Positions 1 through 6,249 are shown, numbered from the stretch's first letter. The stretch is 13,837 nucleotides of DNA from Caldifarciminota bacterium (GCA_023127905.1 JAGMEZ010000555.1:1-13837); one strand, 5' to 3'. The notes: generated by a model not told the origin, from the sequence alone. A program made the numbers and translations.

Positions 1-591
1 GTCATCCATTATATATGCAGCATAGAATACATTCTTTGCTACATCAGGCTCTGAAGTGATAATCAGTGTATCCCAGCCAGTCGGGGCTGTTGCAGATACC
101 TCAGGATGGAGATATGTCTCAATGGGGCTTGGACCTGCGTTCGCACCACCGTGGTATTCCTCGTAATCGTTCACAAAATCAATGGTATCAGCGGGATCGG
201 ATACATAGTACGTTACGTCGCCACCAGCGTTGAAGTTGTAGTAGATCTGTAGCAACGTGCATGCTGATGGTGATTGGAACCATACACCAAGATGAAAACC
301 CGCTGCCAATCCGCCAAGGGAACTTCCTGGAATTCCATTGTCGTAACCAAGAACCATGTCGACTGAAAATGGGCTGCTTACTGGTCCACCGCTTCCTGTA
401 AACTTATTGCGAGCCGGTAATACTTCAAGCGGCATTGTAGTACTATTCGTGATGGGTATTATCTTACTTGGCTTTCCGTATTCTGTGGGCATAAGGAGCA
501 CATCAACAGCCTTGGTAGGTTTCGCATTAGCGGAAGTGAGGGAGAGTAGTAAAAGCGAAACAACAATAAGAATTGGAATTTTTTCCTTCAT
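1..591 (-). CDS. Secreted protein of unknown function, 3' end cut by window edge
   Basis: I do not recognise this protein. Reading the minus strand from ATG at 591 gives 197 codons without a stop, running off the left edge, so the C-terminus is missing. Residues 1-23 form a signal peptide: MKEK, a hydrophobic run (IPILIVVSLLLLSL), then TSANA with an AXA-type cleavage site before KPTK. The rest is Gly/Ser/Pro/aromatic rich with many short beta-like stretches (for example GGDVTYYVSD) and no visible enzyme motif, as in exported beta-sandwich proteins. A strong ribosome binding site (AAGGAG, 598-603) sits 6 nt before the ATG and fixes the start. G+C content is visibly higher than in neighbouring genes. 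Other frames here give only shadows. By analogy with the large protease at the right end it may carry a C-terminal sorting domain beyond the window; that is inference. Confidence 0.8.
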   Translation of the reverse strand, partial: MKEKIPILIVVSLLLLSLTSANAKPTKAVDVLLMPTEYGKPSKIIPITNSTTMPLEVLPARNKFTGSGGPVSSPFSVDMVLGYDNGIPGSSLGGLAAGFHLGVWFQSPSACTLLQIYYNFNAGGDVTYYVSDPADTIDFVNDYEEYHGGANAGPSPIETYLHPEVSATAPTGWDTLIITSEPDVAKNVFYAAYIMDD

Positions 592-671
592 TGCTCACTC
601 CTTGCTTAAAATTTGTTTTTTATATCTCCTCTAAGTATAAAAGGAGAAAACTACAAAAACTCACCTCCTTT
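592..671 (-). promoter_or_regulatory. Structured 5' leader with competing SD / anti-SD segments
   Basis: On the minus strand, in order towards the ATG at 591, there is a full-length Shine-Dalgarno sequence AAAGGAGGTGA (671-661) with no credible ORF behind it, an anti-Shine-Dalgarno-like CTCCTTTT (646-639), a second SD-like AGAGGAGA (632-625), and the real SD AAGGAG (603-598). CTCCTTT can pair with the upstream AAAGGAG (7 bp, extendable through a G-U pair). Alternatively TCTCCT (647-642) can pair with AGGAGA (630-625) to give a 6-bp hairpin with an 11-nt loop. The two pairings are mutually exclusive. The sequence and complementarity are seen directly; a regulatory role is inference. Confidence 0.35.
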
Positions 672-844
672 CAAATATTTTTTTTCGGTTTTTTTGTGAT
701 TTAGTAAGTATTAGTCACTTTGCCTAGAAGAAATCTATTACAAAAAAACTAATACAAAATGGTTACTTTGTCAAGTGTTTTTTTTGATATTTTCATAAAA
801 AAAACAAAATTTATAACCCGAATTTTATAAGATAATAATAAATT

Positions 845-862
845 TGCACTGATTTAAGTGCA
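845..862. repeat. Perfect inverted repeat TGCACT-N6-AGTGCA
   Basis: The arms TGCACT (845-850) and AGTGCA (857-862) are perfectly complementary around a 6-nt centre, GATTTA. It lies about 50 nt beyond the stop of the DUF2723 gene, so it could be a weak terminator hairpin, but no proper T-run follows on the minus strand (AAATTTATTATT). It could instead be a protein-binding site. The half-site AAGTGCA recurs in the repeats upstream of the protease gene (9271-9286). Confidence 0.4.
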
Positions 863-909
863 GCTCTTGAATAATTGCTTTAACCCCCATTGAAATATCC
901 TAATTATAA

Positions 910-2628
910 TCAAAAACCTAATTTTTTAGCCTTCTCTTCATACAGTTTTGATTTTTCAAAATCTTTGATATATCTATATAAAACGGCAAGGTTGTGATAT
1001 ATTGCCGGGTTTTTAGAATCATAAAATTTTGCTTTTTCAAAGGTTTCAATTGAATAAAGGAATTTCTTTCTTCTAAAGTAGTACTCCCCAAATCGTGAAA
1101 AAAGTATTGCATACCTTTTCTTACCTTTTTCAAATAATGGTGAGGGTAGCGAAAACCTATTGGATTTTAGATGCTCTTTTTCCTCGACAATCTTAAAGAG
1201 GGGTCCTGAGGGTTGAAGGTTCTTAACTGGGAGTGAAATTCCTGCACCCGGTGTATAAAAACATTCCATTTTTGTCTGTTTTGAGAAAGAAAGAGGTGTT
1301 AATTCTCCTTTCCAGTCAAAACCCGCTGATCTAATAAAATCTTTATACCAAGATTCTTTAAAGAGGGGAAGATAGAGTAAAGTGAAGTTTCCTTCATCCT
1401 CAATTTCTTTCAGGTATATAAGGATGAAAAAATCATTGGTGTTTTCAGTCATGAGAACAGCATCTTGCGGAAGCCATTTAAGGATGCTGTAACCATAGTT
1501 TATAGCATCATAATCATTTCTTCTGCAGTTTCTTTCATAGTTCAGGAACAGTGGTAACAGAGAAAGCAGACAGAGTGTTGTTAGATAAATCCATAGTCTT
1601 TTACTTTTTACGAAATTAAAAAGATTAAATAGACCAAAACCAATTAAGATGAAGAAAATGGGAATTACAGGAAGAAAATACGCATAAAAGTCGGGCCCAC
1701 GTCCTGTAACAAATGAAAAGAAAAAGGTGAAGAAAATTGAAGATAGAAAGAGTATGAAAAGATTTCTTTCTTTTTTTAACAGTTTATAGAACCCAAAGAA
1801 AAGAGGTATTATTCCCCAGTATGATATTTCTCTCAGGAGGTTTAATCCGAAAGGGATAAATGATGTTTCTGCATATGTAAATGTAAAAAAATCTTTTGAA
1901 AATTCCTTTGCAACAAAAAGGAATAGAAAATTGGTGAATGTTTTTGCATTGCCCCAGTTAAAGATAGGGTTGAATTGTGCACGGATTGGAATATAGATGT
2001 AAAATGAAATACCTAAAGAGAATAGTAAGAATGAAAAAAGTATAAATTTCCTTTGAACTTTTCTACGTTCGAGTATAATGAAAAGAAGGAAAGAAGGAAG
2101 CAGGAAACCAATTGTTATATTATTTGCAAGGCTTAGTCCGAATAGAAATGAAAAGAGAAGAATAAATTTTCCACCTTTTTTGTAAAAGAGAAACAGTGAG
2201 ATGAAGAGGATGATTGAGAGAAGTGTATGGAGACTATATACTTCTGCTATTTCTGTGAAGTACCAGAATGTCAATGAAAATGAGAATAAGAAGAGTGAAG
2301 AGGTTAAGACAAGGTAAAATAGAGAAAGGTTTTTAGGCTTAATAAAAAGGTATAAAAAAATAGAAAAGAAAAGAATAGATAAGAAGGAACAAAAGACAGA
2401 AAAAGTATTAACAGCAATTGCAGTTTTTTGCGGGCTTGTTTTTATGGTGAATAGATGGGATAATACAATATAGAGTGGGTGACCTGGGGGGTGTGCAATC
2501 CCGAGGTTTTTTGAAGTTGTTATAAATTCACCAGCATCCTCCCAGTAAACAGATGGTGATATGCAGTATATATATACAAGTACCGGGAGAAAAGAAAGTA
2601 GGATAAGAATCAATAGAACTTTCTTCAT
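910..2628 (-). CDS. DUF2723-family membrane glycosyltransferase (GT-C fold) with TPR tail
   Basis: This is a polytopic membrane protein of 572 residues from ATG 2628. The N-terminal region has the DUF2723 (protein O-mannosyltransferase-like) signature: the acidic loop motif YWEDAGEFI just after the first membrane segment, then LGIAHPPGHPLY at about residues 42-53 and AVNTFS. Around ten hydrophobic segments follow to about residue 360, then a soluble part ending in two TPR-like repeats (about 512-572: SIETFEKAKFYDSKNPAIYHNLAVLY...). Family members are thought to transfer a sugar from a lipid-phosphate carrier to proteins or glycans outside the membrane; the acceptor here is unknown. A GTG at 2637 is in frame but lies inside the -10 box of the promoter. 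ATG 2628 sits 7 nt after that box, so I choose it, which implies a leaderless message. The gene diverges from the polyolphosphotransferase/rex unit and shares its operator. Confidence 0.82.
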   Translation of the reverse strand: MKKVLLILILLSFLPVLVYIYCISPSVYWEDAGEFITTSKNLGIAHPPGHPLYIVLSHLFTIKTSPQKTAIAVNTFSVFCSFLSILFFSIFLYLFIKPKNLSLFYLVLTSSLFLFSFSLTFWYFTEIAEVYSLHTLLSIILFISLFLFYKKGGKFILLFSFLFGLSLANNITIGFLLPSFLLFIILERRKVQRKFILFSFLLFSLGISFYIYIPIRAQFNPIFNWGNAKTFTNFLFLFVAKEFSKDFFTFTYAETSFIPFGLNLLREISYWGIIPLFFGFYKLLKKERNLFILFLSSIFFTFFFSFVTGRGPDFYAYFLPVIPIFFILIGFGLFNLFNFVKSKRLWIYLTTLCLLSLLPLFLNYERNCRRNDYDAINYGYSILKWLPQDAVLMTENTNDFFILIYLKEIEDEGNFTLLYLPLFKESWYKDFIRSAGFDWKGELTPLSFSKQTKMECFYTPGAGISLPVKNLQPSGPLFKIVEEKEHLKSNRFSLPSPLFEKGKKRYAILFSRFGEYYFRRKKFLYSIETFEKAKFYDSKNPAIYHNLAVLYRYIKDFEKSKLYEEKAKKLGF

Positions 2629-2635
2629 TAATTTC

Positions 2636-2664
2636 ACTATACAAGAAAAAAAATAACTTTACAA
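2636..2664 (-). promoter_or_regulatory. Sigma-70-type promoter for the DUF2723 gene (leaderless)
   Basis: On the minus strand, the -35 TTGTAA (2664-2659), a 17-nt spacer and the -10 TATAGT (2641-2636) are followed by 7 nt (GAAATTA) and then ATG at 2628. The start site would fall at or next to the A of the ATG, leaving no room for a ribosome binding site, and none is visible. Confidence 0.65.
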
Positions 2665-2679
2665 GAAAAAAGTAAATGT

Positions 2680-2697
2680 TTGTGATAATATTCACAA
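2680..2697. promoter_or_regulatory. Putative Rex operator TTGTGA-N6-TCACAA
   Basis: TTGTGA (2680-2685), TAATAT, TCACAA (2692-2697) form perfect 6-bp inverted arms. This matches the known Rex binding consensus TTGTGA-N6-TCACAA. The site lies 5 bp upstream of the plus-strand -35 box and 15 bp upstream of the minus-strand -35 box, between two divergent promoters. The plus-strand unit encodes a Rex homologue at 4627-5253, so autoregulation and joint control of the divergent gene are likely. The match is seen directly; binding is inferred. Confidence 0.75.
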
Positions 2698-2702
2698 TTT
2701 TC

Positions 2703-2731
2703 TTGACAAAGATTTTTTTTGATTATATAAT
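2703..2731 (+). promoter_or_regulatory. Consensus sigma-70 promoter for the polyolphosphotransferase/rex unit (leaderless)
   Basis: TTGACA (2703-2708), a 17-nt spacer and TATAAT (2726-2731) match the housekeeping consensus at all 12 positions with ideal spacing. The -10 box is followed by 7 nt (AATTTTA) and then ATG at 2739, the same geometry as the divergent promoter. Transcription should begin at or beside the start codon. Confidence 0.8.
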
Positions 2732-2738
2732 AATTTTA

Positions 2739-3866
2739 ATGAAGGAAGAGAGAAAAAAAATAAAGGTTTTATTTAAGATTGGCTTCCTTTACCACAAAAC
2801 AGCATTTGATCCGTTAATCCAAATTTTCGAAAAAGATTCTAAATATGATGTATGGTTATCATGTAAGGAAGAACGTTCAAAATATTTGTGGATATTCATA
2901 CGCTCCTTAGAGAAGCAGATGCTTGAGAAATTTGAGAAAGAAGGTCACAACGTTACGATGTCTGAGAATGGTTTTGATGTTGTTTTCACGGGGGATACCG
3001 TAACAAACCATGATGAGCTTGGAAGGACAATTATTTGCTTTGTGAATCATGGTTCGGGGATAAAGAGCATTATGTATAGAAATCTTGCAGGTGATGTGAA
3101 TACAAAGTATAATATATTTGTAGAGGGTAGTTACCGAGAAAAAAAATTAAGAGAGAAGAATTGTATTGGAAAATCGAAGATTTATACCGTTGGCATGCCG
3201 AAACTTGATCCACTTTTTAATAATTCACAAATAAATAGAGAGAATATTCTTAGTGCTATTAATCTAAATAGCGGCAAGAAAACAGTTTTATATGCACCGA
3301 CCTATAAACCGACATCAATCTATGAATTAAAAAATACATTGTTTAATTGTACAAAAAATTACAATTTGATAATTAAGTTACATCCTTACAGTTGGTATGG
3401 TAGATACGCGCCCCATAGCCATCATAGAATTTTTGAGAAAACGGTAAAAAGATTCTCTCATGCAGTTCTTCTGCCAAAGGAGGAGTATTCAATTCTCCCA
3501 TACCTTTATGTTGCTGATACGGTAATAACAGAAGCGTCGAGCACAATGTTTGAGTTTCTTGCAACCGGAAAAACAGGAATCATTTACGACCTCGATTCAG
3601 AAAAATTGAAACATTCTGATGGTTCCCCAATCCTCGATGAGGATAACAGGTTTTTTTTAAAGGATGCTTTTGTTCATTTCAGTGAACCAGAAAAAATAGA
3701 GAGTGCAATTGAAGATGCTTTAACAATTGATACAGAACGGGAGAAAAGAAAGGAGTTGATGAGAAAAGAATTATTCTACGCGCTTGATGGAAATGCTTCT
3801 TTAAGGATAAAAAAGATTGTTGAGAAGTTACTTACGGATGATGATTCGAGGAACAACCCAATTTGA
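2739..3866 (+). CDS. CDP-glycerol/CDP-polyol phosphotransferase-like enzyme (TagB/TagF family)
   Basis: The 375-residue product resembles the Glyphos_transf family (PF04464), GT-B-fold enzymes that move glycerol or ribitol phosphate from a CDP carrier to a wall or surface glycan. Visible family features are NHGSG (about 103-107), VGMPKLDPL (151-159), the VLYAPTYKPT block (183-192), IIKLHP (211-216), VADTVITEASSTMFEFL (258-274) and the terminal LDGNASLRIKKIVEKL (349-364). An in-frame ATG at 2676 would add 21 residues, but that stretch is encoded by the operator and promoter and has no ribosome binding site, so I choose ATG 2739. No transmembrane segment is evident, so it is probably cytosolic or peripheral. 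A cytidylyltransferase gene follows after 56 nt, a natural donor-making partner. The exact polyol and acceptor cannot be read from the sequence. Confidence 0.75.
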   Translation: MKEERKKIKVLFKIGFLYHKTAFDPLIQIFEKDSKYDVWLSCKEERSKYLWIFIRSLEKQMLEKFEKEGHNVTMSENGFDVVFTGDTVTNHDELGRTIICFVNHGSGIKSIMYRNLAGDVNTKYNIFVEGSYREKKLREKNCIGKSKIYTVGMPKLDPLFNNSQINRENILSAINLNSGKKTVLYAPTYKPTSIYELKNTLFNCTKNYNLIIKLHPYSWYGRYAPHSHHRIFEKTVKRFSHAVLLPKEEYSILPYLYVADTVITEASSTMFEFLATGKTGIIYDLDSEKLKHSDGSPILDEDNRFFLKDAFVHFSEPEKIESAIEDALTIDTEREKRKELMRKELFYALDGNASLRIKKIVEKLLTDDDSRNNPI

Positions 3867-3922
3867 AAAAATCGCACACAGATTCACATAGAGTGGAGAG
3901 ATAGTCAAATGTTTAAGGAATT
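3867..3922. repeat. Spacer with ACACAGATT-type dispersed word
   Basis: The 56-bp spacer holds CACACAGATTCACATAG (3874-3890), one of several ACAGATT/ATCTGTG words found between genes in this window (see 6274-6300 and 9171-9193). No promoter or terminator is seen. TAAGGA (3914-3919) just before ATG 3923 is the probable ribosome binding site. Confidence 0.4.
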
Positions 3923-4630
3923 ATGACGGGTGTAATCATTGCGGCAGGTAAAGGAGAAAGATTAAGCAACATTACAGGTGGAAAACCAAAAACGCTGCTT
4001 GTGATTAACGGTAAGCCGATTATACAATGGATTATTGATGAGTTATCTGCTTCGGGAGTTGAAAAGGTTTTAATTGTGACAGGTTATCAAAGTGAGAAAA
4101 TAAAGCACTATTTTAAAATAAACCCGCATGAAAATATTAAATTCGTATATAATAATCTTTGGGAAGAAGGAAATGGTATATCCGTTCTTTCAGTGGGAAA
4201 ATTGGTTAAAAAAGAAAGTGAATTTCTTCTTATGATGTCTGATCATCTTATTGGAAGAAAAGTAATAAAGGATATTATTAAGGAAAAAAAAAGATGTCCC
4301 TTATTGGCTGTTGAAAAAAAACTGGGGAAGGTTTTTGATATAGATGATGCAACAAAAGTTATCATAGATAACGGAAAGGTAATCTCAATTGGAAAGGAAT
4401 TGAAAAAATTTAATGGTGTAGATGCTGGTCTTTTTCTCCTTGATTTTTCAGTATTTAGGTTTCTTAAAAGGAGTATAAAGAAAGGGGAGGATACATTGAC
4501 AGGTGGAATAAAAAAATTGATCAAGCAACGAGAACTCCACTCTTATAGTATTCCAGATGATGATTATTGGATCGATATTGATTCAGAAGATACATATAAT
4601 AAGGCAATGCAAATGTGGAGGATTAGATGA
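3923..4630 (+). CDS. CTP:inositol-1-phosphate cytidylyltransferase-like nucleotidyltransferase
   Basis: This 235-residue sugar/polyol-phosphate nucleotidyltransferase has the start motif GVIIAAGKGERL (3-14), then KPKTLL (21-26), NNLWEEGNGISV (77-88), the metal-site LMMSDH (103-108), FDIDDATKVIIDNGKVISIGKEL (138-160), a DAG motif (167-169) and DYWIDIDSEDTY (214-225). The GNG-S, SDH, DATKV and GVDAG pattern resembles the inositol-1-phosphate cytidylyltransferase (IPCT) domain of the IPCT/DIPP-synthase fusion of hyperthermophiles more than glucose-1-phosphate enzymes. Here the CDP-alcohol phosphotransferase half is absent. Likely product: a CDP-activated polyol (inositol or similar). It overlaps rex by 4 bases (ATGA) and follows the polyolphosphotransferase gene, so the unit may make and use one CDP-linked donor. 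Substrate is inferred from resemblance only; a phosphocholine or other nucleotidyltransferase remains possible. Confidence 0.75.
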   Translation: MTGVIIAAGKGERLSNITGGKPKTLLVINGKPIIQWIIDELSASGVEKVLIVTGYQSEKIKHYFKINPHENIKFVYNNLWEEGNGISVLSVGKLVKKESEFLLMMSDHLIGRKVIKDIIKEKKRCPLLAVEKKLGKVFDIDDATKVIIDNGKVISIGKELKKFNGVDAGLFLLDFSVFRFLKRSIKKGEDTLTGGIKKLIKQRELHSYSIPDDDYWIDIDSEDTYNKAMQMWRIR

Positions 4631-5253
4631 AAAGTACTATACCAGAGCCTACATTAAGAAGGCTTTCGTACTATTTAAGGTACCTTGAACGATTCAAAGA
4701 AAAAGGGTTAAATATAATATCATCAAAGGAACTATCGATAGCACTTGGATTATCTGACGCACAGGTTAGAAGAGATCTTTTTACTCTTGGTGGATTTGGA
4801 AAAAGGGGAGTAGGTTATGATGTTAGTAAACTTTTTAATTTTCTGAATACATTTTTGGGACTTGATAATTTACAGAGTATAATACTCGTTGGCTGTGGAA
4901 ATCTTGGGAAGGCATTACTTCAGTACAAAGGCTTCAAGAAGAGAAAATTTATTATTACACATGCATTTGATAACGATAAGAGATTAATAGGAAAAAAGAT
5001 TGCTGGGATTAACATACAAGATTCAAAAGAGATGCAAAGAGAAATCAGAAAACACAAAATTATCTATGGAATTATTGCTACACCAGCTTCTTCGGCACAG
5101 GGTGTTGTGAATAGCATGATTGATTATGGAATTAAAGCAGTTCTTAACTTTGCTCCTATTAAAATACATGTTTCTCAAGGAATAGTTATTTCATCGGTAG
5201 ATTTAACAACTGAACTGGAGTGGCTTTCATTTCATGTACATCACGGTACATAA
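4627..5253 (+). CDS. rex: Redox-sensing transcriptional repressor Rex
   Basis: Rex is a homodimeric repressor that leaves its operator when NADH binds. The 208-residue product has the usual length and order. A winged-helix N-terminus includes IPEPTLRRLSYYLRYL (5-20), SSKELSIALGLSDAQVRRDL (32-51, recognition helix) and GGFGKRGVGYDV (55-66, wing). A Rossmann NAD domain follows with VGCGNLGKALLQY (88-100), AFDND (113-117) and ATPASSAQGV (151-160), then the C-terminal swap helix region TELEWLSF (195-202). Its ATG overlaps the stop of the cytidylyltransferase gene, with GGAGG 7 nt upstream, so translation is coupled. A matching operator lies at 2680-2697, at the head of this unit. Confidence 0.95.
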   Translation: MKSTIPEPTLRRLSYYLRYLERFKEKGLNIISSKELSIALGLSDAQVRRDLFTLGGFGKRGVGYDVSKLFNFLNTFLGLDNLQSIILVGCGNLGKALLQYKGFKKRKFIITHAFDNDKRLIGKKIAGINIQDSKEMQREIRKHKIIYGIIATPASSAQGVVNSMIDYGIKAVLNFAPIKIHVSQGIVISSVDLTTELEWLSFHVHHGT

Positions 5254-5277
5254 TAAGGAAAAAGGAAAAAGGGATTA

Positions 5278-5362
5278 GTTGCTTCGCAACAGTTATTGAG
5301 TAATTAAGTTATTGTGTAATTAAAATATTAAAAGCAAACACTAAACGATACTAACGAATTAA
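5278..5362. repeat. Intergenic short repeats: GTTGC hairpin, 16-bp tandem pair, AACGA words
   Basis: The spacer after rex contains a small hairpin, GTTGC-TTC-GCAAC (5278-5290). Next comes a tandem pair of 16-mers differing at one base, AGTTATTGAGTAATTA (5291-5306) and AGTTATTGTGTAATTA (5307-5322). Several AAACGATA/TAACGA words follow (about 5342-5372). The GAGTAATT core is also the core of the tandem repeat at 13739-13837. The hairpin lacks a T-run, so it is not a standard terminator. Confidence 0.5.
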
Positions 5363-5395
5363 ACGATAAAACGCAAATGGTGATTAGAAAAAGAC

Positions 5396-5424
5396 TTGAC
5401 AATACTGAAAAAAGGTGATAAATA
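5396..5424 (+). promoter_or_regulatory. Sigma-70-type promoter for the ptsN-like gene
   Basis: TTGACA (5396-5401), a 17-nt spacer and TAAATA (5419-5424), preceded by an extended -10 TG (5416-5417), lie just before ATG 5434. Only 9 nt separate the -10 box from the start codon, so the message would be nearly leaderless. AAGGTGAT (5412-5419) looks like a ribosome binding site but would overlap the -10 box and is 14-15 nt from the ATG. Confidence 0.55.
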
Positions 5425-5433
5425 TAGTTCTTA

Positions 5434-5907
5434 ATGGATAAGTCAATGAAACTCTATGATAAAATCTGTAATTCAACTATTAAACTAAGTTTAAGAAGTA
5501 AAAAAAGAGACGGAATTCTCAAAGAGCTTGTATCACTTCTTCCTATGGATGAAAATGCTAAGAACATACTCCTCACAACACTTGTAAGAAGAGAAGATAT
5601 GGGCTCAACAGGTGTAGGAATGGGAATTGCTATCCCACATGCAAGATCACTACTTGTTAAAGAATTCAAGCTGGTTATTGGTTTGTCCCGGAAAGGCGTT
5701 TTATTTGATTCTTATGATGGTAAACCTGTTCATCTTTTCTTTCTCATAATTGCTCCTCCGCAGGAAACCTCAAATTCGTATTTAATAACCCTCGGAAAAG
5801 TTGCAGAGTTAGCGAAGAATATTGCAAAAGATAAAAGGCTATTTAGTGTAACAGAAGAAAATGAATTTTTTAAGATTATTAAAGAATTAGAAGAAAAAGG
5901 AAGATAG
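5434..5907 (+). CDS. PTS EIIA domain protein, PtsN-like (fructose/nitrogen type)
   Basis: This 157-residue single-domain EIIA protein of the fructose/mannitol/PtsN family (PF00359) accepts phosphate from HPr or NPr on a histidine. The phospho-acceptor block is visible: REDMGSTGVGMGIAIPHAR (53-71), with His69 as the predicted site. HLFFLIIAPPQE (about 98-109) and LITLGKVAELAKN (115-127) follow, both typical of the family. No EIIB or EIIC transport component is nearby, so a regulatory role like EIIA-Ntr is more likely than sugar uptake; that is inference. It is followed after 3 nt by a zinc-ribbon gene and is probably co-transcribed with it. Confidence 0.85.
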   Translation: MDKSMKLYDKICNSTIKLSLRSKKRDGILKELVSLLPMDENAKNILLTTLVRREDMGSTGVGMGIAIPHARSLLVKEFKLVIGLSRKGVLFDSYDGKPVHLFFLIIAPPQETSNSYLITLGKVAELAKNIAKDKRLFSVTEENEFFKIIKELEEKGR

Positions 5908-5910
5908 ATT

Positions 5911-6249
5911 ATGGATAGACAATTGGAACTTCTAATAGTACTTCATGATTTGAGTCTATTAATCAAAGAAGTAAATACTGAAAAAGAGGCTGGATTTGAA
6001 GTTTCAAAACATAAAGAAGATCTTCTAAAAGCAAAAGAAAAAGTTGAAAAAGATTTAGAGACAGCTTTGCTGAAGCGATATGAAAAACTTATAGAAAGAT
6101 ACCCGAGAGCGGTTGCACCTGTAATAGATGGTATCTGTTATGGTTGTTTTGTAACTCTCCCATCAGCTTTTGTTGTACGAAAAAATAAAAATGAAGAAGT
6201 GACAATTTGTCCTAACTGTGGAAGGTTTATATATTGGTTTGAAGACTAG
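5911..6249 (+). CDS. Coiled-coil / C4 zinc-ribbon protein (PF02591-like, short form)
   Basis: The 112-residue protein has a charged helical, probably coiled-coil N-terminal part (about 10-62, rich in K and E). A four-cysteine zinc ribbon follows: CYGC (Cys76, Cys79) and CPNCGR (Cys100, Cys103), ending in FIYW. The spacing and the CPNCGRxxY ending match the C4-type zinc ribbon of PF02591 (HP0958/CT398 family). Typical members are about twice as long with a full coiled-coil hairpin, so this is a short form. In Helicobacter the homologue HP0958 stabilises the sigma-54 factor RpoN and acts in flagellar expression; whether that applies here is unknown. The start is supported by AAGGAAG about 8 nt upstream, overlapping the end of the ptsN-like gene. 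Confidence 0.75.
   Translation: MDRQLELLIVLHDLSLLIKEVNTEKEAGFEVSKHKEDLLKAKEKVEKDLETALLKRYEKLIERYPRAVAPVIDGICYGCFVTLPSAFVVRKNKNEEVTICPNCGRFIYWFED

Larger units (their letters stand above)
592..909. other. 318-bp AT-rich intergenic region
   Basis: This spacer separates the 3' end of the DUF2723 gene from the left-edge secreted protein gene, both on the minus strand. It has many A and T runs and no credible ORF. Besides the structured leader (592-671) it holds a perfect -35-like TTGACA on the minus strand (774-769). No convincing -10 box lies at normal spacing: TATTAG is 14 nt away and TAGTTT 17 nt away, so I do not assign a full promoter. A palindrome (845-862) lies nearer the DUF2723 gene. 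I see no RNA gene here. Confidence 0.6.

Noticed and set aside
356..634. Plus-strand 92-codon frame
   Set aside because: It is antisense to a frame with a signal peptide and strong ribosome site, and itself has no ribosome site.
694..719. Second Rex site (TTGTGA with a downstream TCAC)
   Set aside because: The arms are 16 bp apart instead of 6 and the right arm is incomplete.
769..774. Minus-strand TTGACA as a promoter for the left-edge gene
   Set aside because: No acceptable -10 box at normal spacing; kept only as a -35-like hexamer in the intergenic description.
2676..2738. 21-residue hydrophobic N-terminal extension of the polyolphosphotransferase from ATG 2676
   Set aside because: It is encoded by the operator spacer and a perfect TTGACA-17-TATAAT promoter, has no ribosome binding site, and its hydrophobicity follows from T-rich DNA.
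5234..5251. Inverted repeat ATGTAC-N6-GTACAT at the end of rex as a terminator or operator
   Set aside because: It lies almost wholly in the rex coding end, has no T-run after it, and a 6-bp arm pair is weak evidence alone.
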